This document shows, piece after piece, positions 24,486-33,791 of a stretch of DNA of 64,000 nt. The stretch is taken from positions 62,001 to 126,000 of the forward strand of contig NZ_JAAIYA010000017.1 in NCBI RefSeq assembly GCF_010894405.1, read 5' to 3'. The stretch's first letter is position 1. Each line of letters begins with the position of its first letter. The translations under genes and the position numbers were made by a program. The notes below the pieces were generated by a model. It was given only the letters and a program-made list of their open reading frames with translations, did not search any database and was not told the origin of the DNA. Origin of the DNA: Pyxidicoccus caerfyrddinensis (GTDB lineage: Bacteria; Myxococcota; Myxococcia; Myxococcales; Myxococcaceae).

Positions 24486-26812
24486 GCGCCCTCCTCCACG
24501 TCGGACGGCGGCGGCGCGCCCCACAGCAGCGTGCAGCGCAGCTCCACGGTGTGGCGGCCTCCGGGGCCTCGCAGCCAGAGCTGGTCCGGCGCGGGACGCA
24601 TCTCCGACAGGATGACCTCTTCCTTCTGCTCCAGCAGGTTGAGGAAGACGCGCAGCAGCGGCGGGCTGCGCACGTCCACCAGCACGGGCTTCCGCTCGTC
24701 CTTGAACTTCGCGAAGACGCAGTCGGGCATCCCACGCGCTTCCCATACGCCCACCGCCGCCCGCAGTCGCGCGCGGTCGTCCCTGCCCGCGAGCAGGGCC
24801 TCCCGCTCCTCCGCGCCCAGCCGCCACTGCTCGCGCTGCACCACCACCCCGCCCAGCGTCAGCCGCGGCGTATGCGCCCCCAGCGACACCCGCAGCGGGC
24901 GGATGCGCGGCAGGGCGAAGGCGGTGTGCACCAGGCTCTCCAGCTCGCCGTTGTAGAGGCACACCTCGGAGCCCAGCCGCTTCGACACCAGCCGCGCGCT
25001 CTTCCCGTCGCTCTCCACGAACAGGTCATCCAGCGGCATCCGCCACGCCGAGGCCCGCGCGCTCACCCCGCCCAGCTCCACCACCGGGCCCGGGAACTCC
25101 GAGGGCAACAGCCCCGTGCGTCGCGACGCCAGCACCGTCAGCAGCGGCATCGGCCGGCGCAGTGCGCCCAGCGCCCGCACCATGCCGCTCTCCACCTTCC
25201 CCCGCGCCTCGTGGAACTGGAGCGCCCAGCCCCACACCAGCGCGGTGTCGTGGATGTCGCCCATCACCAGCTCGTACTCGCCCCGGCCCCACGCCTCCAC
25301 GTCCCGCGCGCCGACCAGCAGGTCCACCGAGGTCACCAGCGGCAGTGCCCGCGCATCCTCCGGCATCGACGGCGCCGCCACGCCTCCCAGCTCCACGTGC
25401 TGCACGGACGCGTCGGTGATGGCTCCCGCGAGCAGGTCCGCCACCGACGTGTCCGAAGGCACGGGCCGGTCCGAGTACGCCGCCACGACCTTCCAGAAGG
25501 GCACCGTGCGCGCGCCCACCAGCCCCGCCACCGCGGCACGTGCCGCCTCGCGCGTGAGCCGGGCCGCCTCACCCATCCACGCAAGCGCGGGCTCCAGCCG
25601 CGTCGCCAGCTCGCGAGCACGCTCGCCGCCGACCTCCACGCGCAGGTCCCCGCCGCACTCCTCCCGGAGCGGCAGCCGGTCCTGGTAGAAGTTGTGCGAC
25701 TCGGACGCGGGGCCTCGCTCGGACGGCGGCACCACGCCCCAGGTCGCCCGGGCGCGCTCCGCGAAGGACTCCTGCAGGGCCATCTTCGCCGCCGCGTCCG
25801 CCGCGCCGTAGCGGCCCATCAGCTCCACGAGCTCGCTCAGCGCTTCGACGTGGCGCCGGGCCGCGGGACAGGGCAGGCCCGCCACGCGCTCGGCCAGGTC
25901 GTCCACCGGGTGGTGCACGGCGGCGGGGACCTCCAGTTGGTGCGTGAGCAGTCCCTTGTCACAGCCGAGCCGCGCCGCCTCGCGCGCCAGCCCCGGCGCC
26001 ACGCCCAGCGACGAGGCCAGCCCCGCCAGCGTGCGCGTCCCGTCCGCCACCTCCACCAGCCGGGGAAGCAATTCCTCCGCGCTCTCCGGCGTGGGCGCCG
26101 TCTTGCGCGCGGGCACCTCCGCGAAGGCCTTGCGGCGCAGCACCAGCCACGCGGCGACCTCCGGGTCGAAGGCGATGGCCCGTACCAACCCCTGCACCAG
26201 CCACGAGGCCGCGAAGGTGTTGCGGCCCACCAGCACCTCCGGCCCTGACCAGCGCAGCGTCACCCCCGTGGGGGCCGCCGCATCCGCCCGGCCGTAGTTG
26301 ATGGGGCCGAAGAAGCCCATCGTCTCGTTCTTCGCGCACAGCCGTTGCAGGTAGCTGGCCACCTGCCGCCGCAGCCGCGCACCGTCGCGGCCCTTCAGCA
26401 GGTCCCCCGCCACGGGCGGACTGGAGCTGGCCACCGCCTCCAGGAAGCGCGGCTCGCGGCGCAGCGCGACCATGGCCGCTTCCACATTCGCGCTCTCGCG
26501 CTCCAGCGCCGCGGTGAAGGCGTCCTCCGCCTCCTGTGCCGCGCGGGCGCGCGCGTTCCACGCGGTGAAGACCTCCGGAGACTCCAACCCTTCCGTGTCC
26601 ACGGGCCGCCCGGCCTTCAGTGCCGCCAGCACCGCGCGCGGTGGGCGCTTCACGCGGGGGCCTTCGGCACGCAGGGCGTCCAGCGCGCGTTGCTCCGCCG
26701 CCAGGCGCCGGGCTCCCGCGGCGGACTCCGGGCACCCCAGACGCTCCAGCCAGTCGAAGGGGAAGCCTGTGGTGCGCACCACGAGGTGTGGGAAGAGGCT
26801 CCAGCCCTTCAT
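24482..26812 (-). CDS. LanB-like enzyme, aminoacyl-tRNA-dependent domain only (copy A)
   Basis: A 776-residue protein with ATG 26812 behind AAGGGTG. It has the same architecture as copy B: FPFDWLERLG near the N-terminus, the signature AKNETMGFFGPINYGR at about residue 158-173, and a C-terminal part with RLTLGGVVVQREQWRLG and SEMRPAPDQLWLRG. No elimination domain is present. The two copies differ widely outside the motifs, which suggests an old duplication and separate or heteromeric roles rather than recent copying. It is the first gene of the compact minus-strand run, 76 bases downstream of the kinase gene. Confidence 0.85.
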   Translation of the reverse strand: MKGWSLFPHLVVRTTGFPFDWLERLGCPESAAGARRLAAEQRALDALRAEGPRVKRPPRAVLAALKAGRPVDTEGLESPEVFTAWNARARAAQEAEDAFTAALERESANVEAAMVALRREPRFLEAVASSSPPVAGDLLKGRDGARLRRQVASYLQRLCAKNETMGFFGPINYGRADAAAPTGVTLRWSGPEVLVGRNTFAASWLVQGLVRAIAFDPEVAAWLVLRRKAFAEVPARKTAPTPESAEELLPRLVEVADGTRTLAGLASSLGVAPGLAREAARLGCDKGLLTHQLEVPAAVHHPVDDLAERVAGLPCPAARRHVEALSELVELMGRYGAADAAAKMALQESFAERARATWGVVPPSERGPASESHNFYQDRLPLREECGGDLRVEVGGERARELATRLEPALAWMGEAARLTREAARAAVAGLVGARTVPFWKVVAAYSDRPVPSDTSVADLLAGAITDASVQHVELGGVAAPSMPEDARALPLVTSVDLLVGARDVEAWGRGEYELVMGDIHDTALVWGWALQFHEARGKVESGMVRALGALRRPMPLLTVLASRRTGLLPSEFPGPVVELGGVSARASAWRMPLDDLFVESDGKSARLVSKRLGSEVCLYNGELESLVHTAFALPRIRPLRVSLGAHTPRLTLGGVVVQREQWRLGAEEREALLAGRDDRARLRAAVGVWEARGMPDCVFAKFKDERKPVLVDVRSPPLLRVFLNLLEQKEEVILSEMRPAPDQLWLRGPGGRHTVELRCTLLWGAPPPSDVEEGA

Positions 26813-26841
26813 GCGTTACGCACCCTTCGTCTTGGAGCATG

Positions 26842-26858
26842 GGGCGCGTGCGGCGCCC
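26842..26858 (-). terminator. Short GC stem between kinase gene and LanB-like operon
   Basis: GGGCGC (26842-26847) and GCGCCC (26853-26858) form a perfect 6-bp stem with a 5-base loop, about 30 bases after the kinase stop and 30 bases before the LanB-like start. There is no U-tract. It could end the kinase transcript or sit in the leader of the next operon. Confidence 0.35.
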
Positions 26859-26888
26859 GGAGGTGTGACGCGCCGCTGCCTGGTGCTG

Positions 26889-29800
26889 CTATCGCGCCTT
26901 CACTTCGATTTCCTGCCCCGGCACGGCCATCACCCACAGCTTGCTCACGCCGCCCGGGCAGCTCACCAGCACCTCCAGCTCGCGGCCCGCTTCAATCGGA
27001 GACTTCACCAGCGGCGTCACGCCCTGAAGCATCGACCCGCCCACCTGGACCTGGCAGCCCTGCGAGACGCCCGTCACGCTCAGCAGGCCCTTCGTGCCGG
27101 GCTGCTGCTGGGCGTCCGCCAGCGTGCGCACGTCGATGCCCTCGCGCTGCAGCGTCGTCCCGAAGCGGCGCAGCTTCCCGCCCACCGCCGTGGAGACGAG
27201 CAGCGGGCCCTGCGGCGCGAGCGGAGCCGAGTCCTGCTCCAGGCGAAGGCCGCCCACGTAGACGTGCTCGCCTTCTTCCACGTTGATGAACTCGGAGCCC
27301 GAGCTCCGCATCATCACCAACGCCACCGCGGCCACCACCATCAGCCCGCCCACGCCCAGCGCCATCCACTTCCAGGGTGCGCCCTTCGGGGCCTCGGGTT
27401 CCGCGGCCTCCGGAGGGGGGCGTGGAGCCGGGGCCGCACCGTGCGGGGCCGGCCGGGCCGGAGCCGCCGGAGCCGCGTGCGCGCCAGCGGGAGGCCGGGC
27501 GTGTCCGGCCGGATGCGCGGGCTGCCGCGTCTGGGTTCCACCCGTTGCGTGCGGCGCGGGAGCCACGGACTGCATGGACGCGGAGGGACGCTGCGGGTGC
27601 GGCATGGCGGGCTGCGGCTGCGACGGCCGCACCGGCGAGGCGGGACGCGCAGCCATGGCTGCCATGTTCGGCGGCGGCTGACCCTTCGCCAGGGGGACGA
27701 CCTCGGTGCGCTCCTCCATCTCCAGCTCGGGAAGCTCCGGCAGCGGAGGCTGCGGAGGCGTCACGGGCGGAGGAGGCGGCTGCGCCACGCGCGGCGCGCT
27801 CCCAGTGGGACGCGCGGGCGTGGCAACCGGAGGCGGAGTCACGGGCCGGGGGCCACTGCCGCTGCCCGTGGCCCGGGGCGCACTGCCGCTACCGGTGCCC
27901 GCCGGGTGCGAGCCGCTCCCGCGGTTCGCGGCGCGTCCGTCCGCCGGGGCGACCATGTCCCCCGTGTTCACGTTGCCGCTGCCACTGCCGGTGCCGGTGG
28001 GCATGGGCCGCGGGTGGCTGCCGGTGCCGGGGGTGGTCGACGGCGCGAACTCCGTCAGCCGGTCTCCCAGCGTGTCCTTGAAGAACTGCGCCACCGCCGC
28101 CGGCGACGAGTTGAGCCGGTGGTGCGCCATCACCGCCTCGATTTCCTCGCGCATCGCCGCGGCCGACGGCGTGCGCCGCGCCGGGTCCTTCACCAGCGCG
28201 CGGAGGATGAGGTCGGAGACGTCCTGCGGGATGTTCGGCTTGAGCTGCGACGGCACCGGCGCGGGCTCGCGGACGATGGCGTTGAGCGTGGCCGCGTCGT
28301 GGTCCCTCTTGAACGGGAGCTGGCCCGTGAGGATTTCGAAGAGCACCACGCCCAGCGCGAACACGTCGTTGCGCGCGTCCAGCGAGCGCCCGGACGCGGC
28401 CTCCGGGGAGATGTACGAAATCTTCCCCTTCAGCACGCCCGCCTGCGTGTGCTCCTCGCCCGCCACCTTGGCGATGCCGAAGTCGCTCAGCTTGACGGCG
28501 CCATCCAGCGAGATGAGCACGTTGTGCGGGCTGACGTCTCGGTGCACCACCGGGTGCGGCGTGCCCGCCGGGTCCACGTACGCATGCGCGTAGTGCAGGC
28601 CCGCGGCCACCTCCGCGACGATGCGCAGCGCGTGCTCCATCGGGAGCGCCAGTCCCTTGCGCCGCAGTTCGTTGACCAGCTTCTTGAGGTCCGGCCCGCG
28701 CACGTACTCCATCAGGATGTACGCCACGCCGTCGGATACGCCCACGTCGAACGTCTGCACCACGTTCGGGTGCGTCAGCCGCGCGTTGGCGCGGGCCTCC
28801 GCGAAGAGCATGTCGACGAACTCGGGGTTCTCCGCGAACTGCGGGAGAATCTTCTTCATCACCACGAACTTCTCGAAGCCCTTCACGCCCACCTGCTTGG
28901 CGAGGAAGACTTCGGCCATACCGCCCTGCCCCAGCCGCCGGATGATGTTCAGCTTGGTGCTGCCCAGCGAGTTGGAGATGTCGGTGGAGTTCCCCGTCTT
29001 GGCCTGGGGGTCCACGTTCGTGGAGCCGAAGAGGTACTGACTGAGGGCGCGCGGCTCCAGCGCCTCCATGTCCTCCAGCGGCCGGTCCGTGAGCTGCACG
29101 CGCGCCAGCAGCCCCTGGAGCTGCGGCATGTGCGGCACCTTGGCGCTGCCGCCGCAGATGGGGCACGCGCTCTCCACGTTGGACTGCTGCGCCCGCAGCT
29201 GCGCCAGGTAGTCCGCAGCGAGGATGCGCTGGTGGCTCACCTGCCCGCAGTTGCGGCACTCGCACGGCAGCCACAGCGAGGCGATGCGCGCGGGAGGCTG
29301 CCGCTGCGAGCGCGCCAGCACGGCCAGCGCCGGCGGAGGCAGCCGGCACAGCACCACCTGCGCGCCCTGGGCCGCCGTCTCCATCACCTGCTCCAGCTTC
29401 GGCAGCGCCTCCGGCTCCACCTTGCTGACGTGGCTGAAGTCGAAGGCGACGCGCCCCTCCAGGCCGGACGCCAGCCGGCGCACGTTGAGGTCGCCCTTCA
29501 GCGCGCTCGCCAGGGTGATGTACGTGATGTCGTCCTGGACGATCTTCAGGTGCTGCGCCAGGTCCGGCTGCTCCGAGGGCATGCTCGCCCGCAGGTAGCG
29601 CATGACGACCGGGTCCACCGTGCCGAACTGCTGGCGCCGCGCGTAGTCGAAGAACTCGCCGGGCTGGTCCGCGAACTCCAGCGGGCTGGAGCACACCGGG
29701 CAGGTGTGCTCGGGCGCGCGCTCTTCCTCGAGCACCTTCGCCTCGTCCTGCAGATTCACGACCCGCAGCCGGTCCTCGTTGCAGGTGCGGCAGGTGTAGG

Positions 29801-30134
29801 GCGCCAGCACGGAGAGCACCCGCGCGACGCCCGCGAAGCCCTCCACCATGTTGAGCTGGTCCACCATGACGGGCGGCGCGTGGACGACGTACAGCCCCAG
29901 CGCTCCGGCAGGCAGCTTGCCGGCAAACTCAATCCACCGGCGCACGCCGAAGGAGCTGATGCGCTCCACCCGTCCCAGGTCGACCACCAACAGCCCGTTG
30001 AGCTCCGGGCTGCTGGCCGTCAGCGGAAAGGTTTCGTCGATGACGCCGGAGATCCGGACGTGGGAAATCGTACCCACGCGGAGCCGGCTGATGATGGCGT
30101 TGGAACCCTGGCTATCCACCGGCCCTGACCTCAT
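26889..30134 (-). CDS. Ser/Thr protein kinase with N-terminal STAS-like and zinc-ribbon modules
   Basis: A 1081-residue protein. The start ATG 30134 (MRSGPVDSQG) overlaps the TGA of the HATPase gene (ATGA). Order: STAS-like domain (about 10-105), four-Cys zinc ribbon (CRTC ... CPVC, about 117-146), second STAS-like domain (about 160-285), second zinc ribbon (CRNC ... CPIC, about 288-327). A kinase domain follows at about 393-665 with Gly loop LGQGGMAEVFLAKQ, Lys in VVMKKI, HRDVSPHNVL and DFG. After that come a Gly/Ser/Thr/Pro linker, one membrane helix (about 921-943) and a C-terminal beta domain. The catalytic residues look intact. The topology puts kinase and STAS modules in the cytoplasm and the tail in the periplasm. 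Confidence 0.9.
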   Translation of the reverse strand: MRSGPVDSQGSNAIISRLRVGTISHVRISGVIDETFPLTASSPELNGLLVVDLGRVERISSFGVRRWIEFAGKLPAGALGLYVVHAPPVMVDQLNMVEGFAGVARVLSVLAPYTCRTCNEDRLRVVNLQDEAKVLEEERAPEHTCPVCSSPLEFADQPGEFFDYARRQQFGTVDPVVMRYLRASMPSEQPDLAQHLKIVQDDITYITLASALKGDLNVRRLASGLEGRVAFDFSHVSKVEPEALPKLEQVMETAAQGAQVVLCRLPPPALAVLARSQRQPPARIASLWLPCECRNCGQVSHQRILAADYLAQLRAQQSNVESACPICGGSAKVPHMPQLQGLLARVQLTDRPLEDMEALEPRALSQYLFGSTNVDPQAKTGNSTDISNSLGSTKLNIIRRLGQGGMAEVFLAKQVGVKGFEKFVVMKKILPQFAENPEFVDMLFAEARANARLTHPNVVQTFDVGVSDGVAYILMEYVRGPDLKKLVNELRRKGLALPMEHALRIVAEVAAGLHYAHAYVDPAGTPHPVVHRDVSPHNVLISLDGAVKLSDFGIAKVAGEEHTQAGVLKGKISYISPEAASGRSLDARNDVFALGVVLFEILTGQLPFKRDHDAATLNAIVREPAPVPSQLKPNIPQDVSDLILRALVKDPARRTPSAAAMREEIEAVMAHHRLNSSPAAVAQFFKDTLGDRLTEFAPSTTPGTGSHPRPMPTGTGSGSGNVNTGDMVAPADGRAANRGSGSHPAGTGSGSAPRATGSGSGPRPVTPPPVATPARPTGSAPRVAQPPPPPVTPPQPPLPELPELEMEERTEVVPLAKGQPPPNMAAMAARPASPVRPSQPQPAMPHPQRPSASMQSVAPAPHATGGTQTRQPAHPAGHARPPAGAHAAPAAPARPAPHGAAPAPRPPPEAAEPEAPKGAPWKWMALGVGGLMVVAAVALVMMRSSGSEFINVEEGEHVYVGGLRLEQDSAPLAPQGPLLVSTAVGGKLRRFGTTLQREGIDVRTLADAQQQPGTKGLLSVTGVSQGCQVQVGGSMLQGVTPLVKSPIEAGRELEVLVSCPGGVSKLWVMAVPGQEIEVKAR

Positions 30135-30979
30135 TGCAGACAAAACAGCAGAGACTTCGGCTGGGTGGCGCGGCGTCGCGCCTCTCCCAGGTCCACCACG
30201 CACAGGACGCGTGACTCACGTCCCACGGACACACGGACCGCCACCGTGGCGCAGTGCTCCAGGATGCGCCGCAGTCCCAGGCCCGCTCCCCCGCCGGACG
30301 CATCCACCCGGACGCGCCCGCCCCATCCCTCCAGGGCCCGGGCGAACGGCCCCGGACGCAGCCCACCGAAGTGGTCCACCACCTCCAGCCACATGCGGCC
30401 GTCCTCCACCGCGTGCGACAGCTCGCAGGCATCCTCCGCGGCGACTTCCGTCACCTCGGTGCGCCGGTGCGCGTAGCGCTGTTGGCCCTGCGCATCCACC
30501 GGAGCATCCAGCAGCGCGTTGACGGCCAGCTCGTGCACCACGTCCGCCACCAGGCCCGCCGCCACGCGGGAGCCTCGCGCCTGCCCCACCGCCGCCGACG
30601 CCGCGTCCGCCACGGTGTTGATGTCAGCCACGCGCTGCATCCGGTGCCGCGTCACCGCCGCACCGTCCGGCAGCAGCGGCCCGCCACGCAGCAGCGCGCC
30701 CAGCAGGCGCACGTCCCACGCGGCGGGACGGCCTTCCTCACCGCGCGTGGCCAGCAGCAGCGCGGGCGGCTCGCGGCGCAGCAGCTCCGCATGGGACGGA
30801 GCGAGCCGGCCGTCGAAGAGCACCAGCCGGCGTGGGCCGGCGGCGGGCACCGGCCCCCGGTGGAGGGCCACGCCCCCCTGCGCGAGGGCTGGAGCCGCCT
30901 GCTCCAGCTGTGCGGCGGAGAGCGACTCGTCGGCGATCAGCAGGAGGCCGCCGGCCTCCAGGTAGGGTGCGGTACTCAA
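30131..30979 (-). CDS. HATPase-fold protein (anti-sigma-factor/RsbW-like)
   Basis: A 282-residue protein. Residues about 145-265 show a GHKL ATPase layout: helix with ADVVHELAVNALLDAP (N box, ELxxNAxxD), then WLEVVDHFGGLRPG (G1 region, here D-H-F-G-G) and GGAGLGLRRILEHCA (G2). The N-terminal 130 residues resemble a receiver-like alpha/beta fold (GGLLLIADESLSAAQLEQA) without a clear phosphoacceptor set. Such kinases phosphorylate STAS proteins or bind sigma factors. Its stop overlaps the start of the STAS-containing kinase, and a PP2C gene lies upstream in the same cluster. Confidence 0.75.
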   Translation of the reverse strand: MSTAPYLEAGGLLLIADESLSAAQLEQAAPALAQGGVALHRGPVPAAGPRRLVLFDGRLAPSHAELLRREPPALLLATRGEEGRPAAWDVRLLGALLRGGPLLPDGAAVTRHRMQRVADINTVADAASAAVGQARGSRVAAGLVADVVHELAVNALLDAPVDAQGQQRYAHRRTEVTEVAAEDACELSHAVEDGRMWLEVVDHFGGLRPGPFARALEGWGGRVRVDASGGGAGLGLRRILEHCATVAVRVSVGRESRVLCVVDLGEARRRATQPKSLLFCLQ

Positions 30980-30982
30980 GGC

Positions 30983-33568
30983 CTAGTAGCGAACCTTGAC
31001 TTCACTGAAGAAGGACTGGGGCGGTGCCGGGAAGCCGTGCGACTCCTCGTACTGCGCGTTGAAGAGGTTGGAGCCGAGGAAGGACACGGAGATGCCGTCG
31101 TAGACGTTGAAGCCCACGCGCGCGCCGGCCGTGAGGTAGCTGGGCAGCTGCACGCGGGTGGTGGCCAGGCCCGTCGCCTCGTCGACGAGGAAGCCCGGGT
31201 CGAAGCGCTGGCCCACGTAGAGGGCGTACAGCTCCGCGAAGGCCACCTTGCCGATGTTGGTGCGCCCGCGCGCGTAGATGCGGTGGCTGGGCGCGTAGTC
31301 CAGCGGCGTCTCCGGACCGTCGCCGTACGGCACCGACTTGGCGTCCAGGAACTGGTAGGCCACGTCGAAGGACGAGTTGATGGTCGGAATCTGCGCGGCC
31401 GCCTCCAGCTCGAAGCCCGCCACGCGCGCGTCGCCCAGGTTCTTGAACTGGGACACGGAGCCGAACACCAGCTCCTGGTTGATGAAGTTCTTCGCCAGGT
31501 TGTAGAAGCCCGTGCCCGTCAGGCGCACCCGCCGGTCGAAGGGCCAGAAGTCCACCGAGGCCTCGAAGGTGTCCAGCGTCTCGGCGGCCAGGTTCGGGTT
31601 GCCGATGAGCGTGGACGCGTACATCTGCTGGTTGATGCCCAGCTCCGCCAGCGTGGGCGCGCGGAAGGCGCGGCCGTAGTTGGTGCGCAGCGTGAGCAGC
31701 TCCGGCACGGCGTGGAACACCACGCTGGCGCGCGGAGAAATCTGGTCGGTGCGCTGGCTCCAGACGCGCTCGGGAATCTGGTAGCGGTCGTAGCGGGCGC
31801 CCGCGCCGAACACCAGCCGGTTGGAGAGGCGGTACTCCGCGTCCACGAAGCCACCGAGAATGGTCTGCTTCGTGTCGTCCAGCGTCAGCTCGGGCAGGAC
31901 GTTGGGCACGTTGACGTTGTCCAGCTTCACGTCGCCGCCGAAGGTGACGTTGAGGTCGCCGACCGACAGGAGCGCGCGCGCCTCACCGCCCAGCCGGCGG
32001 CGCTTGCCCAGCGCGCGCACCGGGTCGCCGCCGAAGGCGTTCTCCAGCAGCACGTCGCGCCTCTTGAAGAGGCCGTACGCCTGGCCGAAGAGGCGCAGGT
32101 TCTCCGTCACCTGCTGGTCCACCTGGGCGGAGGCGTTGAGGTTCTGCACCTGCTCCTTGTCGTTGGGCGTGTAGTGGCAGCGGCCGCAGTTGCCCACGGT
32201 GGAGATGTGCGTGCCGCCCGGGCGGCCAATCTCCGCGTCCGTGAAGTCCGCGTCCAGCGCCAGGGGGCCCACGCGAACCTTGCCGCTCACCTGGTGCACC
32301 AGCGAGTCCTCGTTGGTGTCCACGCGGCCCACGCTCGGGTCGTTGAAGAGCTGCGGCCCGTCCGAGCCGTAGCCGTAGTAGCCGAGCAGCGCCTCCACCG
32401 GGCCGCCGCGTCCGGCCACCGTGCCGTGCAGGCGCCACGTCTGGTCCTGGCCCGCCAGCACGCGTGCCTCCGCGCCCACGTTCTTGCCCTTCTCGATGAG
32501 GTCCGCGGGCTGGCGCTCGATGATGTTGATGACGCCGCTGAAGGCGTTGGAGCCGTAAAGCGAGGAGCCCGGGCCCCGGATGACCTCCACCTGCTTGAGG
32601 TTCACGAGCGGCGTCGTCTCGTCCGCGTAGAACTGGCCCGTCCACGGGTCCGTCAGCGGCCGGCCGTCCTTGAGGAGCAGCAGGCGGTTGGACAGGTAGT
32701 TGGAGCCCAGGCCGCGCGCGCTCACCGCCGCCTTGCGCATGGAACCGCGGCGGCACTCCATGCCGGGGAAGTACTGAATCGCCTCGCACAGCGAGAACTG
32801 GCCGGTGCCCTCCAGCTCCTCGGCCGGAATCCAGGACACCGTGAGGGGCACGTCCGCGATGCGCTGTTTGCGCTTGGACGCCGTCGTGACGACGGCCTCG
32901 CTCAGCACGCGGTTGACGGACTCCTCGAGCGGATCACCGCCGGCCAGCGGATCTCCGGGCAGCCCGGCCAGCCCGGACGGGGGCGGCAGCGGCCGGTCCA
33001 TGGTGGGCTCGGCGAAGGGCGCGCTGATGGGCACGTTGTCGGAGGGCCGCGCAGGCGACGGGGCCGGGGCCGCCACCGGGGACGGCGCGGGCTGCGTGCT
33101 GCTGGCGGGCGCCGTGGCGCCCAGGGGGGTGTCCGACTTCCCCGGCGCCGGCGAGCCCGGCGAGGCCACCGGCAGCGGCTCGGCCACGTGCGGCGTCGGG
33201 CTCAGGGGCGTGGGTGGCTCGGCCGCCGCGGGCTCGGCCAGTGGATCATCCGTGGCCGGCCCACCGCTGCCCAGCACCGGAATCTCCTCGTCGGCGGGCG
33301 GGGTGACGGGCTTCGTGGCCTTGCGGGACTTCGCCTTCGTCCGGGTGGCCCGCGGCGTCGTGGCGCTCTTGGGCGCCGCGCGCTTCTTCTTCTTCACCTT
33401 GGGCGTCGCCTCCGAGGCGGCGGCCTGGGCCTGGGCCTCGGTGCTCCCGAGGCCGGCGGTGGCCAGCGCGCACATCATGAGGGACAGCCAGAGGGCGCGA
33501 AGACCGCGTCGCCCTGGAAGAGCCTTCACCGCGCCTTGCCGCGGCCCACCGTACACAGTTGTGTGCAT
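30983..33568 (-). CDS. TonB-dependent outer-membrane receptor with internal CxxCH
   Basis: An 861-residue protein if started at ATG 33568 (MHTTVYGGPRQG), which places a signal peptide (LWLSLMMCALATAGLGSTEAQA) correctly. An in-frame ATG at 33667 is an alternative. After a Lys/Arg-rich then Pro/Ala-rich periplasmic extension (about 45-235) comes a plug domain (VVTTASKRKQRIADVPLTV, LKDGRPLTDPW, VEVIRGPGSSLYGSNAFSGV) and a beta-barrel ending KVRY with terminal aromatic. Loop residues around 32174-32188 encode CGRCH, a heme c-type motif unusual for this family. It is followed by the HATPase gene after 3 bases. The cargo is unknown. Confidence 0.9.
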   Translation of the reverse strand: MHTTVYGGPRQGAVKALPGRRGLRALWLSLMMCALATAGLGSTEAQAQAAASEATPKVKKKKRAAPKSATTPRATRTKAKSRKATKPVTPPADEEIPVLGSGGPATDDPLAEPAAAEPPTPLSPTPHVAEPLPVASPGSPAPGKSDTPLGATAPASSTQPAPSPVAAPAPSPARPSDNVPISAPFAEPTMDRPLPPPSGLAGLPGDPLAGGDPLEESVNRVLSEAVVTTASKRKQRIADVPLTVSWIPAEELEGTGQFSLCEAIQYFPGMECRRGSMRKAAVSARGLGSNYLSNRLLLLKDGRPLTDPWTGQFYADETTPLVNLKQVEVIRGPGSSLYGSNAFSGVINIIERQPADLIEKGKNVGAEARVLAGQDQTWRLHGTVAGRGGPVEALLGYYGYGSDGPQLFNDPSVGRVDTNEDSLVHQVSGKVRVGPLALDADFTDAEIGRPGGTHISTVGNCGRCHYTPNDKEQVQNLNASAQVDQQVTENLRLFGQAYGLFKRRDVLLENAFGGDPVRALGKRRRLGGEARALLSVGDLNVTFGGDVKLDNVNVPNVLPELTLDDTKQTILGGFVDAEYRLSNRLVFGAGARYDRYQIPERVWSQRTDQISPRASVVFHAVPELLTLRTNYGRAFRAPTLAELGINQQMYASTLIGNPNLAAETLDTFEASVDFWPFDRRVRLTGTGFYNLAKNFINQELVFGSVSQFKNLGDARVAGFELEAAAQIPTINSSFDVAYQFLDAKSVPYGDGPETPLDYAPSHRIYARGRTNIGKVAFAELYALYVGQRFDPGFLVDEATGLATTRVQLPSYLTAGARVGFNVYDGISVSFLGSNLFNAQYEESHGFPAPPQSFFSEVKVRY

Positions 33569-33791
33569 CGTTCTCACATCCGTGAGTGAGGGGGAAACAC
33601 CCACGGTCCTGTACGTACGCCCGGTTGGCGGTCCGGCGGCAGGGGCCTCGTCGTCCTCGCGGACCACTTCCCCCCTGCTCGCGCACCGTCGGGCTGGAAA
33701 CTACCTCAGAGCCACCGCCGGGCCAAGTCAGCGGCTCTCATTCCCTGAAACTCAAGAAGACTTCGAGGACCCACCCTCCCCGGTTGCGTCG

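Noticed and set aside
24486-24962. N-terminal extension of the radical-SAM-shaped protein
   Set aside because: It overlaps coding sequence of LanB-like copy A in another frame. TTG 24485 with GGAGGGCG is a better start.
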